A DNA stretch of 64,000 nt, from positions 11,594,001 to 11,658,000 of the forward strand of contig JBHGNT010000005.1 of NCBI GenBank assembly GCA_043228905.1, given 5' to 3'. Under the pieces are notes generated by a model. That model made no database searches. It saw nothing but the letters and a program-made list of their open reading frames with translations, and was not told the DNA's origin. Numbering within the stretch: the stretch's first letter is position 1; the number at the start of each line of letters is the position of its first letter. The translations under genes and the position numbers were made by a program. The DNA is from Azolla caroliniana (Eukaryota > Polypodiophyta). This document shows, piece by piece, positions 11,301 through 20,540 of the stretch.

Positions 11301-11900
11301 ACGATACTTCTCGGGAAGTTGAACGGTGGACTCCTCTTTGGTGGTGCTGGAGGGTTGTACTGATATTGCGAAGAGAAACATTTCCTCCTTGCGCCCTTCC
11401 TCACGCAACTGACGTAGCGAAATGGTTGCAACCTTCTGGGTAGATCCTTGGGTTTGTCGCAACCGGATTTCCCTTGTCCTCCAATCTATGTCTGGGTCAT
11501 GTAACTCGAACCATGGTAATCCTAAAACTATGGGATGTTCTGGAATACTAATAATATTAAATGATACTACACATGTTAAGTTATCTAGGACAATATTAAC
11601 GGGTTCCGACTCTTCTATGATATTACCAGAAGCAATGGGACGACCATCAATGACTACTACTGAGGCTGGACATGGGAGCTTTCTGAGAGATATCTGATGA
11701 GCTCGGGCAAAATTCCTATCCATGAAGCAAGAATTAGCTCCGGAATCTAGAAGGGCTAAGGTATGTACTGGAGGGGTACTTTTAGTACTAACTGCTACTT
11801 GGGCTACGAACACATCACTAACTTGCTTAGAGGGAATGGAACCACTAATGGGCTGCACAGATCTAGGGCTGTCCAACCAAACGGCTCCTATTTTGGCTGG
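8319..11900 (-). CDS. pol: Gypsy B Pol polyprotein (protease, RT, RNase H, integrase, chromodomain)
   Basis: One open frame of about 1185 residues, with domains in order and key residues intact. Retropepsin LLDSGAN lies near residue 44. RT runs about 230-400 with YLDD at 376-379. RNase H begins at EADASDFALGS (about 523). The integrase zinc finger has H751, H758, C788 and C791; its catalytic D821, D881 and E917 lie in ALDFITDLP, SDRGPQFVS and TDGQAERTN. A GPF/GPY module lies near 1052 and a chromodomain at about 1109-1163 (LYYLVDWLGYSPSERTWEP). The frame is -1 relative to gag and has no ATG near its start, so expression probably requires a ribosomal frameshift at 11909-11915. The stop overlaps the LTR. 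Confidence 0.95.
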   Translation of the reverse strand, partial: PAKIGAVWLDSPRSVQPISGSIPSKQVSDVFVAQVAVSTKSTPPVHTLALLDSGANSCFMDRNFARAHQISLRKLPCPASVVVIDGRPIASGNIIEESEPVNIVLDNLTCVVSFNIISIPEHPIVLGLPWFELHDPDIDWRTREIRLRQTQGSTQKVATISLRQLREEGRKEEMFLFAISVQPSSTTKEESTVQLPEKYRQYADVFDKVQANTLPHHRPYDCAIDLQPGKEPPWGPIYNLSPTELEVLRAYIEENLENGFIRHSKSPTGAPIFFVKKKDGSLRLVVDYRGLNKVTVRNRYALPLISSLLERINGARFFTKIDLRGAYNLVRIRPGDEWKTAFRTRYGHFEYTVMPFGLTNAPAVFQHMANDIFRDLLDDFLIIYLDDLLVYSKTQEEHDSHVLLVLKRLREHGLYAKLEKCSFGCNQVEFLGYVISSEGISMDPAKVKTVIEWHTPRSVRDVQCFLGFANFYRKFIQNYSKIVLPLTQLTRKGQSFIWSKETDMAFESLKKAFTSAPILGHVDPEKPFIIEADASDFALGSILSQQGNDEKLHPVAFHSRKFDAAEINYEIHDKELLAIVDSFMQWRHFLEGSPHQVTVFSDHKNLAYFQDARVLNRRQARWAHFLTRFDFKITYRPGKHQGKADALSRRSYLTPRPGEPAFDNQKQVILGPARLQAAQVFDMPVDSDITNTIREDLKTDAFAQAILAQIDPSRASCSQSQSPGTDYRQFKYCDGLLFFKELLYVPNGSCRLRVVQNCHDTYTAGHFGSTKTLDLVQRSFWWPRMRQFVEDFVRTCDTCCRAKMPRHHPYGLLEPLPIPSKPWQSIALDFITDLPVSKGFSAILTVVDRYTKMAHFLPCTKEISSEDTAEIVMREVCRHHGLPDNIISDRGPQFVSKFWKHLFKMLKVTCNLSSGYHPQTDGQAERTNQTLEQYLRCFLNYHQNDWADILQFAEFAYNNAIHASTKVTPFYAYTGYHPRWCVLETPEVSTNPCAEDRLERLRKIQADLSTQLQQAQQSHKDYADRHRLPSSFNIGDRVWLLRRHIKTTRPCEKLDYRRLGPFRIIGKINDVAFRLELPPQLRIHPVFHSSLLEPYHESTIPGRTIQPPPPIELEDGPEYEVAAILDSKIVRNKLYYLVDWLGYSPSERTWEPIENVTNARALLEDFHRRYPEKPGPQSKTTRETRRFKGGIVS

Positions 11901-11902
11901 AC

Positions 11903-13072
11903 TTAGTCGTTTAACTCTTCTTCTAATTGGCTAAGGACATCAAATTTGTTTGCGAGATTCGGACTATTAGTACTATTAGGACTATTATGACTATGAGGAT
12001 TATCAGAGATTCCTACTGAAATAGACTCGGGTTTAGTATAGTCAGAACTAACAATGACTTGGTTTACCTGCCTTCTTGGTCTATGGGGACAGTTTATCGC
12101 GATATGCCCTGGTCCACCGCAATAAAGGCATAATCGGTTTGTTCGGCGTCGTTGCTTTTCCTCCTCCGATAGCGGCCCACGACGACGTGTAGTGTCAATT
12201 TCCATTGGAGTTGGAGTACTTACTGGAGGCGCATTATGTGACTCCCTTTGAAAAGGTTTCGCTACCACTGAGGCATAGGTAGGCTCGGATCTTGCCCTCG
12301 GCATCTGAAATTGTCGTTCCGAACGTCGCTCGAAGAGGCGGTTGTCACATCTGACCGCTCGACTGATTGCTTCTGTTAATGATTTTGGCTCTTCAGGGAA
12401 AGTCAAGAGTAAATCCTTGACATCGTTGCGTAGACCATAGCGGAACTGCTCCATCAATGCTTGATCATCCCAGGGGATATCGGCGGCGAGTAGGCGGAAA
12501 TCTGCAGCATATGCGGAGGCTGGACGGTCACCTTGGCGTAATCGCCGGATTTTGTTGATTGCAGTCCTTATGCTGTCAGTATCTCCAAAACATGCTTTAA
12601 ACTCACTTATGAATTCTTCAAAATTATTTAGTACTGGAGATTCCTTTTCTAGTAGCGGAGCGAACCATGCTAATGCTGAGCCATTTAACAACGTGCCTAC
12701 TAAACCCACTCGTGATGCATCGGTGGGATATCGGGACGGATGCATTTGAATAACTAACCGTACCTGGTTAAGAAACCCTCTAAACTGCGATCGCGTTCCA
12801 TCGAACTTCGTGGGAAGGCCAATCTTGGGTTCTTTATGAATCCCTTGTGCTCCGTGCCCTTGTTGTTGCATTGCTACAATGGTTGCTTCGAGTTGTTGCA
12901 CGCGTAACGCAAGTTCCCCATGCTGTTGTTGCGTTTGCTGCTTTTCTAAGGAAATTTGCTGAAGATCCCCCAACAAGCGTTGATTTTCTTGTTCCAAAGC
13001 ATGAAACTTCTCTTTCAAGCATTGAAATTCGGAGAAAACGGATTGATACTCTTCAGCGCTAACGGTGGCCAT
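11903..13072 (-). CDS. gag: Gypsy B Gag
   Basis: A 389-residue product starting at ATG 13072. An N-terminal coiled coil (about 5-75, heptads of L/Q/E) precedes a capsid region of the retrotransposon-gag type (PKIGLPTKFDGTRSQFRGFL, then SALAWFAPLL). One CCHC knuckle, [14 protein letters not shown], lies near residue 317. The C-terminus is serine/asparagine-rich and ends LEEELND. It is homologous to gag of elements C and K in this window. The domain style resembles Tcn1-type chromoviruses, which have been described in mosses and fungi. Confidence 0.95.
   Translation of the reverse strand: MATVSAEEYQSVFSEFQCLKEKFHALEQENQRLLGDLQQISLEKQQTQQQHGELALRVQQLEATIVAMQQQGHGAQGIHKEPKIGLPTKFDGTRSQFRGFLNQVRLVIQMHPSRYPTDASRVGLVGTLLNGSALAWFAPLLEKESPVLNNFEEFISEFKACFGDTDSIRTAINKIRRLRQGDRPASAYAADFRLLAADIPWDDQALMEQFRYGLRNDVKDLLLTFPEEPKSLTEAISRAVRCDNRLFERRSERQFQMPRARSEPTYASVVAKPFQRESHNAPPVSTPTPMEIDTTRRRGPLSEEEKQRRRTNRLCLYCGGPGHIAINCPHRPRRQVNQVIVSSDYTKPESISVGISDNPHSHNSPNSTNSPNLANKFDVLSQLEEELND
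11909..11915 (-). promoter_or_regulatory. Candidate -1 ribosomal frameshift site GTTAAAC
   Basis: GTTAAAC lies two codons before the gag stop, in the phase G TTA AAC, and pol is open in the -1 frame across it. GTTAAAC also occurs at the same position in element C (about 25452); element K has GTTAAAT. I did not identify a downstream pseudoknot. Confidence 0.5.
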
Positions 13073-13160
13073 GGGATGAAGGAAAAGGGAAATAAGAGAC
13101 TAGTAGGAAAGGAGGGAGACAGAAGGAAGAGGGAGACTAGTAGTGGAAATCGGTTCAAAC

Positions 13161-13297
13161 TGTCAGGAACTCTATTAAGGCAGAGAAGGAATTAGTACTA
13201 AAAGAAGGATTAGTACTATTGTTGGGGAATAGTACTAAGACAGAGAAGGATTAGTACTATGAGAGGTGTCGAACTTTGAGAGAAGGAATGAGTGAAT

Positions 13298-13347
<50 letters not shown>

Positions 13348-13637
13348 TGATGCGAAAGATATATGTATTATATGACGGAAGATATACAACAGTAGTTAGA
13401 AGGCTTAAGACTGGCGTTGAACCGATTTGGTTCAAACTAATGCCTTGCGCCTCCTTTTATAGTGTCTTCAGGAATACTCCTGAAGTTTCTAGAATGTTCC
13501 AGAGAAATCTGGAATATACATCTATTTCCCAATAAAACCTAAATGAAAATAATATCCTTCAAATTACAATTCATAACCTAATGGTAAAGTCTCGACCCGT
13601 ATAACAAAAGGTTATGGGTTCGAGTCTAGTTATGACA
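13161..13637 (-). repeat. Gypsy B 5' LTR
   Basis: Same ends as the 3' LTR, with a longer GA microsatellite (about 13299-13343). The sequence just inside (element sense GTTTGAACCGATTT) does not begin with TGG, so the primer site is unusual. The leader to gag is only about 90 bp. Confidence 0.95.
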
Positions 13638-16600
13638 CGAGGTCAGGATCCTTGTCTTGTCTTTTCTTGAAAAGCTTTGCTCTTTTTCCCGCAATGGGTA
13701 CGGCCAACCTTGATCCGTCTAGTTCCGCAAGGTGGTATGTGGCATTATCGTTGGCACTTGTCACCACATACGGCCCGAACCATCTTCTTGCGAACTTCCT
13801 TGTTGTACTATGTTGATTGTCAAGGGTGCTGTCGTAAACTAAAACCCAATCCCCTTCTTCAATCTTCTTGGGACGAAGTCGATGCGTGTTGTCGAAAAGA
13901 ACTTTGTTCTTTACTCGGGCTGCCTTCATCATCTTTCGCGCTTTTTCTAAATCTTCAGGTCTTCTTTCAAGTTGCCTTATCCGCGCTGCTAATAACTCTT
14001 CTCGGCTCATCTCGTTCCCCCACGGTATCGCTACCCATGAGGCGATCGTCCTTTCGATGGGCATAATCGGCTTTTGTCCATACATAAGCTCCGTCGGCAT
14101 ATACCCTGTCACCGAGCTATGTGTCGTTCTATCGGCCCACAAGGCATAGGGTAATAGTCGTGGCCAATTCCCGACTCGACCGTTGCATGCCCGTACGATG
14201 GCTTTAACGATAGGTCCATGCCCTCGCTCGATCTTCCCATTTGCTTCCGGATTGTAGGCAGTCGTGAGGGAGAGCTTCACGCCTAGTCTTTCGAAGAGCT
14301 CCGTCGCTTCGTGCGCGTCCAACTCCCCTCGGTCGGCCACTATCTTCCCTACACATCCATATCGGCAAACAACATCTTCAAGTAGAAATTTGCAAACGGC
14401 TGAAGTCGTCTTATTTGTCAAGGCTCGTCCTTCCACTTGATTTGTCAAGTCTTCCCTTGCGAGCGCTAAGTACTTCATTTGTCCCACTCCCATTGGCATC
14501 GAGACCAGATCCACCATCCATTTGAAATGAATGGTGAGTGGGTATGTCGGCTTTAACTCATCACGATGACGTATATTTGAATATACTTGGCAAGTTTCGC
14601 ATGTGGACACGAAATGGAGTACATCTTTGTACATGCTTGGCCACCAGTACTTCTCCTTCAACTTTTCGAACGTCGCCCATGTTCCTCTATGACCTGCCCA
14701 AGCACTCTCGTGGAATTCGGTCATTAGCGTCTCTTGCTCTTCTTTCTTTACCACCACTCGACGTGGTATTCCTGTCCTTCTTTTTGGATGTCGCCAAAGG
14801 AATCCTCCCTTCAAGAAGTATCGGTACGCTTTCTTTCGGATTCGTAGGGCCTCCTCCTTTGTCAACGAAGCATCTGTCGTCAATGTTCTTAGGAATCTAC
14901 CGATGAGTAACCATTCTCCTTCGTACTCGTTCTCGTTGAAGGCGTGGAGGGTTTGCGTGTCCTGGTCTTCCGCCGACAATCGAGCCATCTTGAAGAAGTC
15001 GAGGGCGACATCTTCATCTTCCGAAACCATGTTACTTCCATTTGAAAATCTTGCCCTCGACAGCATGTCAGCCATGGCGTTCTTCTTCCCTGCGATGTGA
15101 CGGATCTCTGGGTTTAAAGACTTGATGTAGGCGATCCACCTTAGCATAGCAAGATCTGGGGTTGCACATCCCGAGACCATTCAGAGAATTGGGAGACAAT
15201 CTGTCTCTATTATCACTTCTGACCCGATTAGGTAATCTTTGTCCGTCTTCACTGCCGACACAATACCCCAAAGTTCCCGCTTGACTTGGGCATATCTTTG
15301 TTGCCGTTCGCTGAGAACCTTTGCTCCGAACCGGACGGCATATCGCGCATTATCTTCACCTTCTTGATTGATGACCCACCCGATTCCGGTTGGGCTCGTA
15401 TCTACGGTCACATAAATTGGTTTCCCTTCGGCATAGTCGGCCTTCCTTAGTGCCGGAGCTTCAAGAAGCAGTTTCTTTAATCTTCGCATCGCCTCTGTGT
15501 GCTCGTCTCGCCATTCGAACTTTATTCTTTTCTTTAGTAGTCCATATAACGGTTCGGCGACATGAGCGTAGTGAGGAATCCATATATGATAAAACGCGCA
15601 CGCTCCAAGCAACCTTCGAACCTCCGTTTGGTTTTCGCATTCTTCTTTCATGTCTTGGATTGCGTTCACTTTGGATGGCGAGGGCTTCCGGCCGTATGCT
15701 CCATACAAGTGACCTACCACCAAGATCTCCGGTTGCCCGAATGCGGATTTTTCTCCCGAAAATGTCAAATTCGCATCTTCGAGCCTTTGAAGCACCTTCT
15801 CGCAATCTTTCATATGATCCGCAACGAACTTTCTACAACCTTCCTTATCTTTCGATTCATCTTTCTCCTCATCCGAACATCCTTTTATCGGAATATCATC
15901 CAAGAATGGCATCGTGATGTCCGGAATGCAATCCTTCAAGACTTTGTTCATGGCATTCACCATATGAGCCACCGAGTTCGTTGCGCCTTGGGGTAAGGTA
16001 CACATCCGCACAAGCCCGATCGGAGTCCTCATGGTTGTAATGACCTGACTGTCGATCGTCAACTGGAATTGGTCATATCCGGAGTAGAGATCGCCAATGG
16101 AGTAGATGGACCGGCCCGCAAACGCTTCGGCAAATTCGTCCACGCTCGGACCGATTCCGGCATTTCGAATTGTCACCTTGTTGACGGGTTGAAGATCTTG
16201 GATGAATCGCAATGATCCATTCTTCTTCGGCACCGTGAACCACCTATTGGAATAAGGAGCATTCGACGGTTCTAGAATTCCCATACTCACCTTCTCCTTT
16301 AAGAGCTCGATCAGCTTCGGAAGGTGTGCTCTCGGAACCGGTATCGGTTTCAAATTCCAACGCACATGAGGCACCGTGAAGATCACCATTGGCTCTATAA
16401 CCTTTGGGTCGGCGCATCCGATTTCTCGTGGGAAGAATGCGAAAGCCTTCCCATTTCTCTCAAGCATATCACGAAACATTCGCTCCTCTTCAGGGAGAAG
16501 GAAATCCTCCTTTCCAACTCGTAGCTTCCCCTTCGTCTCTTTGGTGAAGTCATGACCTATCTTCTTCGGATCTCTTAAGCTTGGATCGTTAGCGACTTCC

Positions 16601-16986
16601 TTCATCTTTTGCCAGCTATCTTTCGGTAGCGGAACCGCAACTGGCTTGATCTTCTTATCCACTGTTTTATATTTCGTGTTGATGTCAGCTTCATTTATCG
16701 AGATGCCACGACGGTATTCATCGATGATAGCGTACATGTTGACGGAGTTAACCGAAATCACACGTTGGTTGTGAAGATAGCTCAAGTCCACGACGTCCTC
16801 GATTTCGCCGATGGTGTCGTTAAATGAGGCTTCTTCCATAATATGAGTCACGAACTCTCCTTCTTCTATTATGTTCTCTTCTTTCAGCATCTTCTCGAAT
16901 TCTTGTATCCGGCGCTTGTGCTTCTTGTCGGGTAGTACTAGTTTACATGCGCCACTAGGTGTGACACATGTTGCTTCTCCTTGCAA
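13638..16986 (-). pseudogene. pol: Gypsy A pol: RT, RNase H, integrase (one in-frame stop, split by B)
   Basis: Two abutting open stretches share one frame, separated by a single TGA (15181-15183) inside RNase H. RT lies in the 601-residue first part (WFTVPKKNGSLRFIQDLQPV, FLDD at about 361-364), followed by RNase H (VTVDTSPTGIGWV). The second part completes RNase H and holds integrase: zinc finger H157, H164, C194 and C197, and D224, D283 and E318 in MVDLVSMP, VADRGEL and NGKIERGH. The RT style (DLQPVNKVTIRNAG, FLDDIPIKG) is closer to gypsy elements known from basidiomycetes and some non-seed plants than to usual angiosperm gypsy. The last residues lie beyond the B insertion at 7725-7858. 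Confidence 0.9.
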
Positions 16987-17135
16987 TCCACGCTCTCTTC
17001 TTTCTTGTGGGGTCTTGTGATTGCTCGGACTATTTGTGCCCCATGCTTCAATAGTCCGCTCTAAAAATCCGAGGATTCGCCTCCGAGACTATCTCGATTC
17101 CTTTCATGATTGGATCGCACCGTTAGGAATTGGAC
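16987..17135 (-). other. Protease-to-RT spacer of gypsy A, frame broken
   Basis: The protease frame ends at 17136 with a TAG, and the pol frame opens at 16986 in another phase. Both frames contain stops in between, so at least one small indel or stop has disrupted the pol polyprotein here. Confidence 0.6.
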
Positions 17136-17693
17136 CTATCTTTGGTTGTCAAGACTCTTTATTCGTGCGAAGGCTGCTCCATTATCGAACACTTTGGTCT
17201 CCATCCGAGATGATGTGATATAAGGTTGCCCTAGGATGACAGGATGCGACGCCGATTCTTGTACGAAGAAGTGTTGATCCATCTCCACATCCCCGATCGT
17301 AACTTTGACATTGGGACAAGCTCCGTACAAGTCCTCCGTAGACTTTGTTGCCGCGCGAATCTTCCATCCGTGGTTTGTATTGATTGGCCATCTTCCCTTT
17401 TTGTAGAAGTCGGTTGACATGAGGTTGATCTCCGAGCCGTGGTCGATCAAGGCTACGACAGTCTCTTTCTTCTCCCCGATCTTCACCGGCGTCTCCGTTG
17501 TCGCTCGTGCCCAATGAGGTCGAGTGTAGTGGCTGTCCACCATATCTTCATCGATTTCGTCTCTTGCCATCGTTATGGCATTCGTTTTTGCTTTCTGTGG
17601 CTTCTCTTCTTCCTCGTCCGATTGTTGTCTCTTTCTCTTTACAAGGTCCACGATCGTGTCATGGAACTCCTTCTTTGTAATGCCCTCGAGCAT
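17136..17693 (-). CDS. Gypsy A protease region
   Basis: About 186 residues opening at ATG 17693 in the -1 frame relative to gag. A lysine/glutamate-rich start is followed by a retropepsin: ALIDHGSEINLMS, with DHG where DTG/DSG is usual, and later SHPVILGQPYI as the second conserved strand. The DHG triad recurs in fungal-like gypsy proteases, but I cannot exclude mutation. It lies between gag and RT, as expected. Confidence 0.75.
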   Translation of the reverse strand: MLEGITKKEFHDTIVDLVKRKRQQSDEEEEKPQKAKTNAITMARDEIDEDMVDSHYTRPHWARATTETPVKIGEKKETVVALIDHGSEINLMSTDFYKKGRWPINTNHGWKIRAATKSTEDLYGACPNVKVTIGDVEMDQHFFVQESASHPVILGQPYITSSRMETKVFDNGAAFARIKSLDNQR

Positions 17694-17701
17694 AATTAGA
17701 A

Positions 17702-19291
17702 TTAGACAGCAAGCAATTCCCTCAAGGACAAAGTTACGTGGCTATCAAGAACTCGTTCTTCGAGAATCTTCTTTAGGTCCGTCGTCTGCTCTATGTCCGA
17801 CCTTAGCTTATAGGTAGGTATGGTCCTTGTCCTCCGAGTGGGGTCTTCAACACCAACATTCACGGGCCGAACCGTTTCTTCAACTCGTATGCTCGGCTCC
17901 CCTTTTCGGCTTGATTCTCGTTCCTCCGTTTGTAAAGGTCGACTCATCTCCGCATCGTCCTTCTTTTTCGCGTTCCTTGTTTCATGTCTTTTTGATGGCC
18001 CTTGCTCTTCTATTCTCTTTCTCTTTTCTTCGACGAACACCTCGTGGTTATCGCACATCACCTCTGCAAGTATGGTGTTGTCGTCCACCGGATCCGACCA
18101 CCCGGTTATGCTTTGCACGCTTCGGTCCGCAAGCTCTACCTCGTTCGATGTGATTTTTCCCTTCTTCTCATATTCGAGAACGGAAGTCCAAAACTTTGCT
18201 CCCGCTCTAGCAGCTTCAGTCTTGTCTTTCCCGACTCTTATTCCGGCCGACGCAGCATAGTGCATCGCATCCACATGAGTCGCATCGGCATCCTCCATAG
18301 ATCTCTTCATTCCTCCTCTTCCGAAATTCACCCGTAGGGGTCTTCTCGTCTCGCTTGAGCAGATCATGTTGTCCTCTATGTATACGATATTTTGTCGAAT
18401 CGCCTCTCGAAGGCTCGCACAATCCCTTCTCATGTGGTCCATGCTATCGCACCACACGCATCTAAAGGGTTCTTTTCCTTTAGGGCCCCGACGATTCATG
18501 TTGGCTAGAGTGACCTTCTCGAACTTCTTCGCTAGCTCTTCAATGATGTCGTCATCAATCTTCTTTTCTTCCACGTTACTTTGTCTCAGCGGCTCAGCTA
18601 CTTTCGGCGGTCTTGCTTTCTCCGTGGTAGTCGGTCCCGTCAAGTCGGTGTCATCAACCCATTGGCGACGCTTGTCGAGCCTATTGCATGCCCGCTTCAC
18701 CGCGATCCAGTCCGCTACGAGCCCATTTGCTTGGGTATCATCTTCGAGAAGAGTCCCCAACTCCCGTCTATCCTTTATGTCCACGACCTTCAAGAAGTAC
18801 AAAGTCTTGTCCTCTTCAAGCAACACTTGGTCCGTATTGGGGAGACGACTAAACATCTGGTCGAATTCGTCGTACACCCTTGAGACGCTCATCTTCTTAT
18901 TCTTCTTCTCTATCCACTTCATCAGGGCATGTCGAGTCATCCTCGTTGAATCTTCAGTCACGAACTCCGCTAATATCGTTTTCTCGAACTCGGACCATGT
19001 TGTCTTTCCTTCTTGAAGCTCGATGACGCGTCTTTGGATGTTGTTGGCGACAACTCTCTTGAAGCTTGCGATTTGACGTGCCTCGGACACGTCCCTTTGA
19101 TTCATCTCCCTCTTATATGCATCAAGGAACTTCGTAACGTTCCTTCCATCGAATTGGCCCTTGAGCTCTACGACACGATCAACAGCCTTCTCCACGCTCG
19201 CGTCGTTGTCCCGAGATCTCATCATTTGCTCGACAATTAGCATCATCCTTTCGAGCTCTCCCGCTTGGTTGCTTGAGGACGCCATCTTCAA
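17702..19291 (-). CDS. gag: Gypsy A Gag
   Basis: A 529-residue open frame from ATG 19291; a second ATG two codons later begins MASSSNQAG. The capsid-like N-terminal half (about 40-200) contains GQFDGRNVTKFLDAYKREM. One CCHC knuckle, CVWCDSMDHMRRDC, lies at 278-291. A long, charged, disordered C-terminal region follows. It ends with a TAG, and protease follows in the -1 phase. LTR A begins 62 bp upstream of the ATG. Confidence 0.9.
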   Translation of the reverse strand: MKMASSSNQAGELERMMLIVEQMMRSRDNDASVEKAVDRVVELKGQFDGRNVTKFLDAYKREMNQRDVSEARQIASFKRVVANNIQRRVIELQEGKTTWSEFEKTILAEFVTEDSTRMTRHALMKWIEKKNKKMSVSRVYDEFDQMFSRLPNTDQVLLEEDKTLYFLKVVDIKDRRELGTLLEDDTQANGLVADWIAVKRACNRLDKRRQWVDDTDLTGPTTTEKARPPKVAEPLRQSNVEEKKIDDDIIEELAKKFEKVTLANMNRRGPKGKEPFRCVWCDSMDHMRRDCASLREAIRQNIVYIEDNMICSSETRRPLRVNFGRGGMKRSMEDADATHVDAMHYAASAGIRVGKDKTEAARAGAKFWTSVLEYEKKGKITSNEVELADRSVQSITGWSDPVDDNTILAEVMCDNHEVFVEEKRKRIEEQGPSKRHETRNAKKKDDAEMSRPLQTEERESSRKGEPSIRVEETVRPVNVGVEDPTRRTRTIPTYKLRSDIEQTTDLKKILEERVLDSHVTLSLRELLAV

Positions 19292-19352
19292 GTATTAATC
19301 TTGACTTGATCCTTCCTACCGCCTCTTTCATGTCGGGTTCACCACTTTATTA

Positions 19353-20458
19353 TGTCGTGAAGATCCGTCACTACGCGCGGATCGTGAGGCGGAACCGCCG
19401 GGGTTCTGGACCAGAAGGATTTAGAGTCGTTTGGCGAGAAAGTACTTAAGAAAGATTGGGAAAGACAGAAGATGAGATTACACGATTGCTTTGATAACGA
19501 ATTTCTTCTTCTTAATTTTCATAAAAAAAAAACCGTGTTTTTCTCCTCCCCCTTCCCTCTTTTATAGATGCTCTCATGCATATGATGCATGTGAGGGTAC
19601 AAGACATGCATAAATCGCATGTTTGCCATTTAGCGCTTAAGTATTACATGTGGTGCATGCTAACCATGTCACTCATTTTAGCACTCATGGATGAGAATTT
19701 ACATGTAAAAGTACAATGATAGAAATATAATTTCAACTAAATATTATGGCTTAATGGTAAGCCATTTGACTCCTAACTTGGAGGTGCAAGGTTCGAATCC
19801 ATACTTGCCCTCCTTGTATATGTAAATATGTATATATTTTTTATATATTTATTTTATCTAGTGGTCGGTTCGCCGGATACCGACGCCGGATGCTGCCGCC
19901 GGATACCGGTGCCACCACCGGATACCGCCGCCGACGCCGGATGCCGACGCCGACGCCGGATACCGACGCCGGGTACCGGTGCCGACGCTGGATGCCGACG
20001 CCGGATACCAACGCCGGGTACCGGTGCCGTCGCCGGATACCGGTGCCGCATGCCGTCGGATCACCGGCTCCATCGCCGGTCCGGTTTTGGTTGGCCAAAA
20101 CCCTTTACGAATAGCTAGCCACCTCCACTGTAAGTTCAAGTTACCTTGAACTCTCTATGCTCCACACATAGACACAAAGATAATATCTTTTGCTCCTCCT
20201 TATATATGATGAGAGCCGTATTTGTCGTGCCTATGTGGGATATCTCACAATTTTCTCTTTTCTTTTCACAAACTTTATACCCTCATATCTTGACATTTAG
20301 TTGTCCATTTCTCGTGTAATAAAGTGCATTCGAAACCTCCATCATTTTGTACTTAGATATTAAAAATGTTATCTTCACAATTATTGTATTACATGAGTCA
20401 TACTCGATTTTGTACGTTTTATGGGATTTTCACACTATTGCCGAAAATCTTCACGACA
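19353..20458 (-). repeat. Gypsy A 5' LTR
   Basis: 1106 bp, pairing with 6651-7724. Same tRNA-like block (19743-19810), AT-rich spacer and GC-rich minisatellite. It is flanked on the right by GCGG (20459-20462), the target duplication. Confidence 0.92.
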
Positions 20459-20540
20459 GCGGATAGTTTAACACTTCACTTTCCACCGTGAGCACGCCTT
20501 TAGCGTTGTCATGCCTATCGGCTCCGGATCGTTGCGTGAG
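20459..20540 (-). other. Primer-site and leader fragment linking LTR E to the coiled-coil gag
   Basis: On the minus strand, ACTCACGCAACGATCCGGAGCCGATAGGC corresponds to LTR end plus primer site (compare GATTTGGCGCCGAAAGGC at 3250). The leader then runs into CCGCACATTCCGG, which continues at 6650 once gypsy A is removed. Confidence 0.55.

Larger units (their letters stand above)
7864..13637 (-). mobile_element. Gypsy B, complete chromodomain LTR retrotransposon (Tcn1-like)
   Basis: A full-length element of 5.8 kb with LTRs of 463 and 477 bp, flanked by a perfect 5-bp duplication CGAGG (7859-7863 and 13638-13642). It is inserted in gypsy A pol. The LTRs differ by only about two substitutions plus the length of a GA microsatellite. 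Both gag and pol are open, so this is the youngest and most intact element in the window. Whether it is still active cannot be judged from sequence alone. Confidence 0.95.

Noticed and set aside
13571-13635. Functional tRNA gene
   Set aside because: A and B boxes and an acceptor-like stem are present, but the arms do not fold into a standard cloverleaf and the block lies at an LTR terminus in multiple copies.
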